Of a stretch of DNA of 50,001 nt, positions 26,857-35,923 are shown piece by piece; within the stretch, counting starts at the first letter, position 1; each line of letters opens with the position of its first letter. Location of the stretch: positions 5,362-55,362 of the forward strand of contig LUGL01000043.1 of assembly GCA_002796835.1 (NCBI GenBank), written 5' to 3'. The position numbers and the translations under genes were made by a program. The notes beneath the pieces are model-generated. The model made no database searches. It was given only the letters and a program-made list of their open reading frames with translations, and had not been told where the DNA came from. The stretch comes from Elainella saxicola E1 (GTDB lineage: Bacteria; Cyanobacteriota; Cyanobacteriia; Elainellales; Elainellaceae).

Positions 26857-26887
26857 AAAAAATCGGGTAGCCCGAAGACCACCCGAT
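26857..26887 (-). terminator. Intrinsic terminator of fbaA
   Basis: On the minus strand ATCGGGT and ACCCGAT (7 bp) extend inward through G-U/G-C/U-G/C-G pairs to a C(TTCG)G tetraloop, giving an 11-bp stem followed by TTTTTT (plus-strand A-run at 26857-26862). It begins 33 bases after the fbaA stop codon. This is one of the clearest rho-independent terminators in the window. Confidence 0.88.
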
Positions 26888-26919
26888 CGATTGAGTTTGT
26901 GTGAAGAACAACGTGTGAA

Positions 26920-27999
26920 TTACACGCCTACGGCTTTCTTAGCCACTTGAGCCAGTTCGCCCTTCGCATACTTCGCAGCGTACTCTTCCAGAGACACTTG
27001 TTTGATCTTGCTAGCTTGACCTGCGGCCCAGAATTGCTGATAGCGATCGGCACAAACTTTTTGCATGTACTTGATCGAAGGCTTGAGGAAGTGACGGGGG
27101 TCAAATTCCTTGGGATTGCCAAACAGCGCTTCCCGAACAGCTGCGGTGATCGCCAAACGGTTGTCGGTGTCGATGTTGACTTTACGCACACCGCTCTTGA
27201 TGCCTTTCTGAATTTCTTCAACGGGCACGCCGTAGGTTTCAGGAATTGCACCACCATACTGGTTGATCAGCGCAATCAGATCTTCGGGAACCGAAGAAGA
27301 ACCATGCATCACCAGGTGGGTGTTGGGCAGGCGGCTGTGAATTTCTTCAATGCGGCTGATCGCCAGGATTTCGCCGGTCGGCTTGCGGGTGAACTTGTAA
27401 GCACCATGGCTGGTTCCGATCGCCACTGCCAGAGCGTCTACTTGAGTGCGCTCAACGAAGTCAACGGCTTCATCGGGATCGGTCAGCAGCATGGAGTGAT
27501 CCAATTCGCCTTCGAAACCGTGGCCATCTTCTGCTTCACCCTTACCGGTTTCCAGAGAACCGAGGCAGCCCAACTCACCTTCCACCGAAGCGCCGATCGC
27601 ATGAGCGACCTTCACAACTTCGCTAGTAACGGAGACGTTGTATTCATAGCTAGCGGGGGTTTTAGCATCTGCTTCCAGCGAACCATCCATCATGACGCTG
27701 GTGAAGCCGTTTTTGATAGCAGAGTAGCAGGTTGCAGGCTCGTTACCGTGATCCTGGTGCATCACAATGGGAATGTGAGGATAGGTTTCAACCGCAGCCA
27801 AAATCAGGTGACGGAGGAAATTTTCGCCAGCGTACTTACGAGCACCACGAGAGGCTTGCAGAATCACGGGGCTGTCGGTTTCATGGGCAGCCTGCATGAT
27901 TGCCTGGATTTGCTCCATGTTGTTGACGTTGAAAGCAGGGATGCCGTAGCCATTTTCGGCTGCGTGATCCAGCAGCAATCGCATGGGCACAAGCGCCAT
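26920..27999 (-). CDS. fbaA: Class II fructose-bisphosphate aldolase
   Basis: Zinc-dependent aldolase for fructose- and sedoheptulose-1,7-bisphosphate in glycolysis/gluconeogenesis and the Calvin cycle; the main aldolase in cyanobacteria. The 359-residue protein begins [13 protein letters not shown] at ATG 27999, preceded by AGGAGG at spacing of seven bases; the open frame up to 28218 is non-conserved. Class II marks are [32 protein letters not shown] (metal/phosphate binding), [10 protein letters not shown] and [11 protein letters not shown]. It is followed by a strong hairpin terminator and is monocistronic. Confidence 0.97.
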   Translation of the reverse strand: MALVPMRLLLDHAAENGYGIPAFNVNNMEQIQAIMQAAHETDSPVILQASRGARKYAGENFLRHLILAAVETYPHIPIVMHQDHGNEPATCYSAIKNGFTSVMMDGSLEADAKTPASYEYNVSVTSEVVKVAHAIGASVEGELGCLGSLETGKGEAEDGHGFEGELDHSMLLTDPDEAVDFVERTQVDALAVAIGTSHGAYKFTRKPTGEILAISRIEEIHSRLPNTHLVMHGSSSVPEDLIALINQYGGAIPETYGVPVEEIQKGIKSGVRKVNIDTDNRLAITAAVREALFGNPKEFDPRHFLKPSIKYMQKVCADRYQQFWAAGQASKIKQVSLEEYAAKYAKGELAQVAKKAVGV

Positions 28000-28612
28000 A
28001 GGGAGTCCTCCTAAGTTGGTGTGATCAGCTAAATATTTCGAATTAGACAAACAGATTCTAAGGATAATCTTAAGATATTTTGCCTCACCACAGCGAAGCC
28101 TATCCTTTGATTTCCTGACTCGCGATCGCCGACATCGTGATTCAAACGAAAAACTTGCCCGATCGCCGACAGTTTTCTCTAGAAAAAGAGAAATTTGTCT
28201 AAAGCCACAGTCTTTCAATTAAGTATAAATGCTCAAGGTGCATTTGTCTTGTGGTCATGAGGCAAATCCATTCTGAATTGACCTGCTTAATTTAGAGTAG
28301 ATCGCATTATGGGCTAGAACTCTTGGAGACTTAACCATTATCTTTTTCAATAGACTATCTAGTCTCTTCCCAGAGAAAGAGTTCTCAAGTGGCTGAATGT
28401 TTGATTTGACAAGGTTTTTCCCTATTTTGCTTCCAGGTGAATGGCAGCAACGAGTCTGAAGCTGCTTTGAAACTTTCCAAAAATTATCAAGAATAAGTTG
28501 CAATAAGCTGCAATAATAAACTGTGAAATTCGACAGTTCTGACCATGGCATTTCGCTCTGGCTTTTAAGCTGTCTCTCGTTGCCTTACATACGGCTGAAC
28601 AAGGATTAGCAA
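28000..28612. other. Gene-free divergent region between fbaA and futA
   Basis: About 610 bases carrying the fbaA leader and the futA upstream region. Short ORFs here have no recognisable content. Just above futA, three 10-bp near-repeats (ATAAGTTGCA, ATAAGCTGCA, ATAATAAACT) lie at 28493-28522 and could be regulator sites. No canonical Fur box was seen. Confidence 0.5.
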
Positions 28613-29692
28613 ATGAATCAGTTGACAAGACGCACTTTTCTGGGAGCAGGTGCCGCATCCGCTGCGATCGCCTTGGGGCAATTGGGTCGATCGAAAGCAG
28701 TCGCCCAAACAGGTCCTGCCATTCGTGTCGCTCAGGCCGATCAAGTGGTCAACCTTTACTCATCGCGGCACTATGACACGGATCAGGCGCTTTATGACAG
28801 CTTCACCGCCGCAACGGGTATTCGGGTAAACCTGATCGAAGCAGAGGCCGATCCATTAATCGAGCGGATCAAAAGTGAGGGGGCCAACAGTCCGGCTGAT
28901 GTTTTAATGACAGTTGATATTGGACGGCTCTGGCGAGCGCAGCAAGAAGGCTTATTTCAGCCGGTTAATTCCACTGTCCTGACTCAGGCGATTCCGGCCA
29001 ATCTGCGGCACCCCGATGGGTTATGGTATGGCTTCTCCAAGCGGGCGCGGGTGATCATGTATAACAAATCCAAAGTCAATCCGAGCCAGCTGTCTACCTA
29101 TGAGAATCTGGTGGATCCAGAATGGCGCGGCAAAATCCTGACTCGCTCCTCAACCAATATTTACAACATTTCAATGACGGCTGCGATGCTGGCGGCTCAT
29201 GGTCCTCAAGAAACCGAAGCCTGGGTACGGGGAATGGTTGCCAACTTTGCTCGTCCACCCGAAGGCAACGATACTTCACAATTGCAAGCTGCTGCCGCTG
29301 GGGTTGGCGATCTGGCCATTACCAATACTTACTATTTGATCCGTATGGCAAAATCCGATAAGCCAGAAGATAAAGCCGTGGCCGAGCAAGTTACCATCTT
29401 CTTCCCGAATCAGCGCGATCGGGGTGCCCATGTCAATATTAGTGGCGCAGGTGTCGTGAAAACTTCCCCAAATAAGGAGGCCGCGATCCAGTTTCTAGAG
29501 CATCTGGCCAGCTCTGAATCCCAGCAAATTTTTGCCCAAAGCAACAATGAATATCCGGTAGTGCAAGGGGTTGCGCTTGATCCAATTCTGGCCAGCTACG
29601 GCAGCTTTAAAGAGGATACGATCAACGCGGCCACGATCGGCGAGAATAGTGCAGAAGCGATCCGTATTATGGATCGGGCGGGTTGGAAGTAG
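28613..29692 (+). CDS. futA: Fe(3+) ABC transporter substrate-binding protein
   Basis: Iron-binding periplasmic/thylakoid-lumen protein of the FutA/IdiA family, delivering ferric (or ferrous) iron to FutB/FutC or protecting photosystem II under iron stress. The 359 residues start MNQLTRRTFLGAGAASAAIAL, a twin-arginine signal with consensus RRTFLG, as in FutA2. Mature features include LYSSRHYDTDQALYDSF, WYGFSKRARVIMYNKSK and ITNTYYLIRM, which hold the iron-ligating tyrosines of this class. ATG 28613 is preceded by AAGGA. The permease and ATPase genes are not nearby. Which of FutA1/FutA2 it corresponds to cannot be settled here. Confidence 0.92.
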   Translation: MNQLTRRTFLGAGAASAAIALGQLGRSKAVAQTGPAIRVAQADQVVNLYSSRHYDTDQALYDSFTAATGIRVNLIEAEADPLIERIKSEGANSPADVLMTVDIGRLWRAQQEGLFQPVNSTVLTQAIPANLRHPDGLWYGFSKRARVIMYNKSKVNPSQLSTYENLVDPEWRGKILTRSSTNIYNISMTAAMLAAHGPQETEAWVRGMVANFARPPEGNDTSQLQAAAAGVGDLAITNTYYLIRMAKSDKPEDKAVAEQVTIFFPNQRDRGAHVNISGAGVVKTSPNKEAAIQFLEHLASSESQQIFAQSNNEYPVVQGVALDPILASYGSFKEDTINAATIGENSAEAIRIMDRAGWK

Positions 29693-29773
29693 CAGCATGG
29701 CTTCATGTTGAAGCTTGAGAGAGCCCCTGCCGAAATACTGCCAGAATAACGAATGAGTTCCCTGGAGTAATTT

Positions 29774-31216
29774 ATGGTCGGCAAGCGGTTCTGGGGTTTG
29801 ACGGTTTATTGCCTGGGAATTTTGAGTGGAGGAGGCGCAATCGCGGCATCTAATCCGTCCGCTCCTTCCCAAAGTTCCCTGCATCCCTGTTGGGCTGATG
29901 CTGCTTCGATCGCAATTGACCAAATCCAAATTAATCCTTCCTGTCGCTGGCAAACGCTGGATGGGGTTGGGGCAAACAGTTTTGCCTACCCTTTTGGCAA
30001 TGACATTGGATATCAGTGGGATCAGGTCAAATTTGTCTATGATCAGCTCGATCTGCACTATATCCGGCTTGTGTCCTGGTTTGGCTTCTGGGAATCTGAG
30101 AACGATAATGCGGATGCTCGAACGCTCAATTGGGATGGTTTCGATCGCCCACCGGGAACAGTTGGTCGCTATGAGGTTCCCTATGCTCAGTGGTTGCATA
30201 GCCGGGGTATGGAAGTGGAATTAGGGGTTTGGAATGTGGCCGATTGGTTGGCATCCGGAAATCCCCGTCAGATTGCTCCGTCTCTGTATCCTGAGTTAGG
30301 CGAGACGATCGCCAGTTATCTTCTCAATTTGCAATATCAGGGTGTGGCGCAAACGGTTGTTGAGGTGCAGAATGAACCAGACATTATGGCTGGCATTCGC
30401 TATGCCAATCCTGAAGCGTTACGAGATGCTGCACTGGCCGTTCTCGATCAGTTAGACCACTATGGTTTAAACCAGATATTGCTGCATGGTCCTAATCTGT
30501 CTCGACCAGAAGGAACGCCAGAGTGGGCTGAAGTGTGGTTTGCCAATCCTCGCTTACGGGATCGCACGATCGCACTTTCCTATCACACCTGGTGGAGTGA
30601 AGATCGGGCTGCCTATGAAGCAATTCGATCGGTGGCAGAACGGTATGGTAAGCCAGTTTGGGCGACTGAATTAGGACTTTGTGCCCTCAATGATCCAGCC
30701 ATTTGCGGCACCCATGCCCCTTTGCGAACAGACACTTGGGAAACGGCTTTTGATTATGCCCAAAGTTTTTATCGCGCGATCGATTGGAGTCATGCCAGTC
30801 GCGTTTATCTTTGGACAGTTTTGGGCCATGACGGCGTTGTTGGACCTGAAGGTCAGCGCTATCCCACTTTCTATGTGGCCAAACATTTTGCTGACTACAT
30901 TCCGCCGGCTTCTATTTATATCCAATCGCTTAGCCATCAATCTGATCTTCAGACCCTGGCATTTGCCTTACCAAATAAAAATTACTCCCTGATTGTAATC
31001 AACAGCGGCCAGGCTGGTCATTTGCTGCATTTAGTGAATGAACAGGTGAATGGACAGCAGACAAATTGGGCTATTACTCAGGCAGTCACCAGCAGCCAGG
31101 ACAATTATGAGCAAAGGACGACGGTGATCCAAGAGGGGGAACAATGGCGGATTACCTTTCCCCCCAGAAGTGTGACCAGTTTATCCCTGACCATTGCAGA
31201 AAGCAGTTCGAATTGA
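29774..31216 (+). CDS. Secreted glycoside hydrolase, GH30-like
   Basis: A 480-residue exported protein with a signal peptide (MVGKRFWGLTVYCLGILSGGGAIAA). The TIM-barrel has WQTLDGVGANSF at the first strand, acid/base Glu201 in VEVQNEPD, and nucleophile Glu299 in WATELGL, the spacing of clan GH-A enzymes; the C-terminal ~90 residues form the small beta-sandwich typical of GH30 (FALPNKNYSLIVINSG... PRSVTSLSL). The substrate cannot be read; beta-xylosidase, glucosylceramidase or glucuronoxylanase-like are options. ATG 29774 follows GGAG. It is convergent with a GH31 gene, so the two sugar enzymes are neighbours but not an operon. Confidence 0.82.
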   Translation: MVGKRFWGLTVYCLGILSGGGAIAASNPSAPSQSSLHPCWADAASIAIDQIQINPSCRWQTLDGVGANSFAYPFGNDIGYQWDQVKFVYDQLDLHYIRLVSWFGFWESENDNADARTLNWDGFDRPPGTVGRYEVPYAQWLHSRGMEVELGVWNVADWLASGNPRQIAPSLYPELGETIASYLLNLQYQGVAQTVVEVQNEPDIMAGIRYANPEALRDAALAVLDQLDHYGLNQILLHGPNLSRPEGTPEWAEVWFANPRLRDRTIALSYHTWWSEDRAAYEAIRSVAERYGKPVWATELGLCALNDPAICGTHAPLRTDTWETAFDYAQSFYRAIDWSHASRVYLWTVLGHDGVVGPEGQRYPTFYVAKHFADYIPPASIYIQSLSHQSDLQTLAFALPNKNYSLIVINSGQAGHLLHLVNEQVNGQQTNWAITQAVTSSQDNYEQRTTVIQEGEQWRITFPPRSVTSLSLTIAESSSN

Positions 31217-31230
31217 ACTCAACGATCCAT

Positions 31231-33570
31231 CTATGCAAACCTTAGCTGACGATCGCTGCCATCATCTTCAAATTGTTGTTCTCCCATACCCATTACTTCA
31301 ACAATCACGGTGCGTCGAGCGGGCTGCCATAACCCCTGACGTTGGCCGATCGTCACGATCGCCTGATCTTCGGCCATTTGCACCTGATAGGCAGTAGTTG
31401 CCCAGATTCCCTGCTGATAATCAAAGCTTTCACCATCATCTTCATAGAAGGTCCACTCCCCTGTTCCAGGCCAAACTTTGATGCGCAATGGATCGGCTGA
31501 TCTCTCATTCACATGTTGCATCACAGGAGCCAGCGGCATAATTGAACCCGCTCGCACATATAGCGGCATTCGTTCCAGCAGCGCATGGGCCAGGATATGT
31601 TGATTTCCAGTAAACCGATCGCCTGTCCACCAGTCAAACCAGGTTCCTTCCGGCAAATAAACCGATCGATATTCTACCCCCGGACGCAGCACAGGCGCAG
31701 CCATTAAAGCTGGCCCTAACATGACCTGATCAGTAAGCTGACTGGTTTGTCGATCGTTGGGATAATGATAAATTAAGGGACGCAGAATCGGTGCGCCGGT
31801 ATTAGCCGCTTCCCAGAATAAGGTATAGAGATAGGGTAATAACTGATAACGTAACTCAATATATTCCCGACAAATTTTTTCGACTTGCTCGCCGAATACC
31901 CACGGCTCATGTTGCATGCTGTTGATGATGGAATGAGCCCGCATCAGCGGATAGAGCATCCCGACCTGCATCCAGCGGGCAAACAGTTCAGCGGTGGCAT
32001 TTCCAGCAAATCCGCCAATATCAGCTCCGACAAAAGCAACTCCAGACAGGCCAAGATTACACAACATTGGCAGCGACATTTCTAGATATTCCCAGCGGGA
32101 GTGATTATCACCCGTCCAAACTGATGACCAGCGTTGAATTCCGGCATAGCCCGATCGCGTCAACACAAACGATCGCTGTCCCGATCGCAGATGCTGCAAT
32201 CCTTCAGCCGCCGCACGCGCCATCATCATGCCATAAAGATTGTGGGTTTCCGCATGGGTCGCCAATTCAGCGGGATTTCCCTGTAATGCATCCAACGGTA
32301 AGGGAATTTTGTCACCCGGATCGCCGAAGGGCCGATCGTTCAAAGCAGGTTCATTCATGTCATTCCAAATCCCTGCCACTCCGGCATCAGTCAAAGCTTG
32401 ATGGCACTGTCCCCACCATTGCCGCACTTCAGATTGCATAAAATCTGGAAAAACGGCGCGATCGGGCCACACATAGCCATGGAATAACTTACCATTGCGC
32501 TGCCGGACAAAATAGTCTTTTTGCAGCCCAGTTTCCAAGACTGGATAATCACTGTCAGGTTCAAACTTCACACCCGGATCGATGATCGTGACAACCTTGA
32601 AGCCAGCCTGCGCCAAATCTTGAATGAGCTGAGCCGGATCGGGAAAGCGATCTGGATTCCAGGTGAAGACGCGAAAGCCATGCATGTAGTCAATATCAAG
32701 ATGGATCACATCACAAGGAATTTGTCGTTGTCGAAATTCTGTAGCTAATGCTCTCACTTCTTGTTCTGAACGATAGCTCCAACGACACTGATGATAACCG
32801 ATCGCCCATTTTGGCGGTAATGACATGCGTCCTGTCAGTTGGGTATAGGTTGCGAGAATATTGGCAGGATCGGGACCATACATCAGGTAATAATCCAATT
32901 CTGGACCTTGAGTCTCCATGCAGCAAACCCCTGCCTGATCAGCCCCTACATCGAAACGACTCCAGTGTGTCGTGTTGAAGAAAATACCGTAACCCACTTC
33001 AGGTCGCAGCGATAAAAAGAAAGGAATGGCCTGATACATCTCATCGGTTAACCCGTGGTAGTCAAGCGAATCGGTGGTCCAATTGGTGAAGCGATGGCCT
33101 AACTTATCCAGTAATCCAGTTCGTTCGCCAAATCCGTAAAAATGTTCTTCGGCTTCAATCTTTTTCCAGCAGGCGATCGCGTCATTTTTCCAGCCAATTC
33201 CTCGCTGCACATCTTCTGCAAAGGGACGATCGGCTGAATCTGCAAATTGAATCCTGCCGGTCCGTTTAGAAACGGTGATTTTGATGCATTCAGTTTGAAT
33301 TTCAACTTGCTCTGGTGTTTCTGCAACCCGATAGGCAACTCTAGGCCATTCGCGATCGTCTAGCGCCACTGCCCAGGAGCGGGGTGGCAAAAATTCTGCT
33401 TGAGGGGTGAGCCGGACCCGGACCAGATGAGCGGCCAGGATACTGATTTGTAAATTCGCTCGCTCTGCTTTTAACTGAACCTGCTGCCCGTCAATTTTCA
33501 CCTGCTGAATGATGCCCATGGTGGTCCAGGCAGATTCTTTGAACGGCATTTGCCCTAAAAATTCCGGCAT
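31231..33570 (-). CDS. GH31 alpha-glucosidase
   Basis: A 779-residue cytosolic glycoside hydrolase of family 31. The N-terminal beta domain (~15-235) carries FYGFGERTGLLDKLG; the barrel has WAIGYHQCRWSYRS, the nucleophile Asp404 in GIWNDMNEP and acid/base Asp488 in TGDNHSRWEYL; C-terminal beta-sandwich domains follow (PEGTWFDWWTG, LYVRAGSIMPLAP). No signal peptide is seen. Its likely substrate is alpha-1,4- or alpha-1,6-linked glucose oligomers. ATG 33570 is supported by GAGGAAG about eight bases upstream; the in-frame Met18 (MGIIQQVKID) is an alternative start nearer the conserved domain. Confidence 0.93.
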   Translation of the reverse strand: MPEFLGQMPFKESAWTTMGIIQQVKIDGQQVQLKAERANLQISILAAHLVRVRLTPQAEFLPPRSWAVALDDREWPRVAYRVAETPEQVEIQTECIKITVSKRTGRIQFADSADRPFAEDVQRGIGWKNDAIACWKKIEAEEHFYGFGERTGLLDKLGHRFTNWTTDSLDYHGLTDEMYQAIPFFLSLRPEVGYGIFFNTTHWSRFDVGADQAGVCCMETQGPELDYYLMYGPDPANILATYTQLTGRMSLPPKWAIGYHQCRWSYRSEQEVRALATEFRQRQIPCDVIHLDIDYMHGFRVFTWNPDRFPDPAQLIQDLAQAGFKVVTIIDPGVKFEPDSDYPVLETGLQKDYFVRQRNGKLFHGYVWPDRAVFPDFMQSEVRQWWGQCHQALTDAGVAGIWNDMNEPALNDRPFGDPGDKIPLPLDALQGNPAELATHAETHNLYGMMMARAAAEGLQHLRSGQRSFVLTRSGYAGIQRWSSVWTGDNHSRWEYLEMSLPMLCNLGLSGVAFVGADIGGFAGNATAELFARWMQVGMLYPLMRAHSIINSMQHEPWVFGEQVEKICREYIELRYQLLPYLYTLFWEAANTGAPILRPLIYHYPNDRQTSQLTDQVMLGPALMAAPVLRPGVEYRSVYLPEGTWFDWWTGDRFTGNQHILAHALLERMPLYVRAGSIMPLAPVMQHVNERSADPLRIKVWPGTGEWTFYEDDGESFDYQQGIWATTAYQVQMAEDQAIVTIGQRQGLWQPARRTVIVEVMGMGEQQFEDDGSDRQLRFA

Positions 33571-33910
33571 CGTTTTCTTCCTCGATGTATCTTAATTGAT
33601 ATTCAATATATTGCCTCGGCAATTAAAGAGATTGGGTTGTGTGGCGCGCGAAGCGCGCCACACAACCCGGGTTCTCGAATCATGCATTCTCTTTCGTTAC
33701 CAAGGTAATATATCTGGAAACTTGGGATTCGCTTCTACTTGATTCGCTTTTCCGATCGCTCGTTTTACCCTATCAGTCTTGCTATTATTTGCGATCTCTA
33801 TCGAGAAAGGTATTGGCTGGGCTTTCCCTCCTCCTTCTGGAGGATGATTCTGAAGCCGATCGATTCGCTTTTTAATGGAAGTGACGTATGAAGAAATAGA
33901 GATGTAGAAT
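33571..33910. other. Gene-free divergent region with perfect hairpin
   Basis: About 340 bases between the GH31 gene and the SDR gene. Apart from the inverted repeat at 33634-33668 I see no gene; the small ORFs on either strand have no recognisable composition. Confidence 0.5.
33634..33668. repeat. Perfect 16-bp inverted repeat with 3-base loop
   Basis: GGGTTGTGTGGCGCGC (33634-33649) and its exact complement GCGCGCCACACAACCC (33653-33668) flank GAA. There is no T-run on either side and neither flanking gene ends here, so it is not an ordinary terminator. It may be a dispersed repeat or a protein/RNA structure site. Confidence 0.9.
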
Positions 33911-34690
33911 ATGCAGCTTACTGGAAAAGTGGCACTGGTGACAGGAGCCAACTCAGGCATTGGTCTAGCAACTGCCCAGTTATTTGCTCAACAAGGGGCA
34001 AAAGTGGCCATGCTGGGACATACTGCTGATGAATTAGAACAAGCAACGGCCCAAGTCCAACAGTGGAGTGAAGCAATTCCGCTGATTGCTGATATCTCGG
34101 ATGCGGATGCGATGCAGCGAGCTGTCACCCAAACTATTCAGAAATGGGACAAACTCGATATTGTCTTTGCCAATGCAGGTATCAATGGCGTTTGGGCTCC
34201 TCTCGAAGAACTTGAGCTAGAGGAATGGGATAAAACCCTGTCCGTTAATCTTACCGGTACGTTTCTCACCGTCAAATATGCAGTTCCCTATCTTAAGCAG
34301 CAGGGCGGTTCAGTAATCATTACTGCTTCTGTGAATGGCACCCGCATGTTTAGCAATACTGGAGCAACTGCCTATGCCTGCTCCAAAGCAGCTCAGGTTG
34401 CTTTTACCAAAATGGTAGCCCTTGAATTGGCTAAATACCGAATTCGGGTCAATGTTGTCTGTCCAGGAGCGATCACCACTGAAATTGACGACAATACCGA
34501 TCGCCAAAACCTAAAAGAAGTCAAGGTGCCCGTCGAATTTCCTCAAGGTACAATTCCTCTGACATCAGGTCAACCCGGCACGGCTGAACAGGTAGCTCAA
34601 TTAGTTTGTTTTCTGGCATCGGATGCAGCCAGTCATATTACGGGCACGGAAGTTTGGATTGACGGAGGCCAATCTTTGCTACAGGGATAG
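33911..34690 (+). CDS. SDR family NAD(P)-dependent oxidoreductase
   Basis: A 259-residue classical short-chain dehydrogenase: TGANSGIG cofactor loop at residues 10-17, NAGINGVW, catalytic Ser in ITASVNG and YACSK (Tyr-x-x-x-Lys), C-terminal GTEVWIDGGQSL. It resembles the glucose-1-dehydrogenase/FabG-like branch; the substrate is unknown. ATG 33911 has no strong Shine-Dalgarno (TAGAG at 33897-33901 is weak). A hairpin lies downstream at 34727-34762. Confidence 0.93.
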   Translation: MQLTGKVALVTGANSGIGLATAQLFAQQGAKVAMLGHTADELEQATAQVQQWSEAIPLIADISDADAMQRAVTQTIQKWDKLDIVFANAGINGVWAPLEELELEEWDKTLSVNLTGTFLTVKYAVPYLKQQGGSVIITASVNGTRMFSNTGATAYACSKAAQVAFTKMVALELAKYRIRVNVVCPGAITTEIDDNTDRQNLKEVKVPVEFPQGTIPLTSGQPGTAEQVAQLVCFLASDAASHITGTEVWIDGGQSLLQG

Positions 34691-34726
34691 GAGGCTGAGT
34701 TGAACGTTGGTGAACAAACTGGGAAA

Positions 34727-34762
34727 TCGCCTGTCTAAGTAAACCATGACTCAAACAGGCGA
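34727..34762. terminator. Hairpin between convergent SDR and carotenoid-protein genes
   Basis: TCGCCTGT (34727-34734) pairs with ACAGGCGA (34755-34762) around a 20-base loop; TGACATTTTT follows on the plus strand. Probable terminator for the SDR gene, possibly bidirectional. Confidence 0.5.
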
Positions 34763-34798
34763 ATGACATTTTTACAGCTAGTTTTTGTGGCTAAATCA

Positions 34799-35323
34799 CT
34801 AGAGGCTAGAAGTTTTCCCGGTTTCAGCCTGCGTTGGAATGGCTTGAATGTTGCTGTAACCCATTTTAGAGGCAATCTCCCGCAGGACTGAGATTTGCTG
34901 TTGAAACTCAAGTTGCTCCACTCGATCGAGCAGACTGTTCACAGAATCAGTTGCCTCATAGTCAGCAGGCAGATCAACCACTGCATCCCCCATATCCTGT
35001 GCCCAAGCGAACCAAACCACTAATTGATTATTGGGTGTTAATCCACCGTAGGATCGAGAATATTCGGTGTCATCTCCATTAGCAATTTGGCGCATCACGG
35101 CGAGCTGTTCTTCCCACGACAAATCATAAAAGTCGCCCAGCAGGACCGGTGCTAGATTTGGATCTGCAGCCGTTGGAGCAGCAGGGGTTACTTCGTCTCC
35201 CATCGCTTCATAAAGGAAGTAAAGGAATGCCAGCTTATCATCCACACCGAGCTTATTGTAGGCATCGAAGATAGATTGTGTTTCCTTCGAGAGTAATTGA
35301 GAATCGTTCTTTGCAGTTGACAT
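34799..35323 (-). CDS. Helical carotenoid protein (OCP N-terminal-domain homologue)
   Basis: A 174-residue all-helical protein with no C-terminal NTF2 domain. It aligns by eye with the N-terminal half of the orange carotenoid protein: LGVDDKLAFLYFLYEAMGDEV, LSWEEQLAVMRQIANG, SPN-like TPNNQLVVWFAWAQDMG, and LEFQQQISVLREIASKMGY. HCPs bind a keto-carotenoid and quench singlet oxygen or phycobilisome energy; which clade this belongs to needs a tree. Start ATG 35323 (MSTAKND) has GGAG upstream; an in-frame start at 35353 is non-conserved. It is single; no OCP, FRP or CTDH gene is adjacent. Confidence 0.88.
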   Translation of the reverse strand: MSTAKNDSQLLSKETQSIFDAYNKLGVDDKLAFLYFLYEAMGDEVTPAAPTAADPNLAPVLLGDFYDLSWEEQLAVMRQIANGDDTEYSRSYGGLTPNNQLVVWFAWAQDMGDAVVDLPADYEATDSVNSLLDRVEQLEFQQQISVLREIASKMGYSNIQAIPTQAETGKTSSL

Positions 35324-35923
35324 GAAGCTTGCTCCATTACTTGATTGGCGCATTCACAGTTAATCAAATTGCCGATCGAAGCAAACCCCTCTGGAGAAAG
35401 AAATGGATGTTGCTACAGGAGGATTTCCCGATTTCAATGACTCTCAGGCAATATCGAGCGATTTTCTGGCTAGAAGTGATCGATCTGCAGTTACCAGTTT
35501 TGCAATTTTGTAATCAGTCAAAAGGTAACAGTCTCCATTTAAGGATGACTGATTGAAGAATGCATCGAGGATTAATCAGATGATATTAATAAAAAGTGAA
35601 ACCAGCTAGGGCTACTCAGATAACCTCTCGAATTTCACTTGCTGTTAAGTCACAACTAAGTCACAGTAGGCAATTGAATCCTGGTATGCAATACCATCAG
35701 GCATCAGAATTCACCCATCATATGCCGCTGGAACAGGATGGGCAGTAGCCTCTTTTTGGCAGGCTAGCGATCGACCCTTTCTAAAGATACTGTAAACCGA
35801 TAGATTTTATGGACTTTATTTGAGAATTCGTGATAAGTTACTAAAAACCGATCGGCAAATCCCCGATAAGCTGCGATCTTCCCTTGACTCTTTGCCTATA
35901 CATCCCCAGTAAATTAGACTTCT
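35324..35923. other. Gene-free divergent region with repeats
   Basis: About 600 bases between the carotenoid protein (minus) and the Crp-type regulator (plus). Two 11-bp direct repeats TAAGTCACAAC and TAAGTCACAGT abut at 35646-35667, and TGGTAT-GCA-ATACCA forms a short hairpin at 35682-35696. Both may be regulatory. A 75-codon ORF here looks fortuitous. Confidence 0.5.

Noticed and set aside
26947-28014. 355-codon ORF antisense to fbaA
   Set aside because: Shadow of the aldolase gene, produced by strong codon bias; no recognisable domain.
28255-28551. 98-codon minus-strand ORF in the fbaA-futA gap
   Set aside because: No recognisable domain or ribosome binding site, and the composition is that of AT-rich noncoding DNA.
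33697-33960. 87-codon minus-strand ORF upstream of the SDR gene
   Set aside because: It overlaps the SDR start, has no Shine-Dalgarno and no family resemblance I can defend; a decayed gene cannot be excluded.
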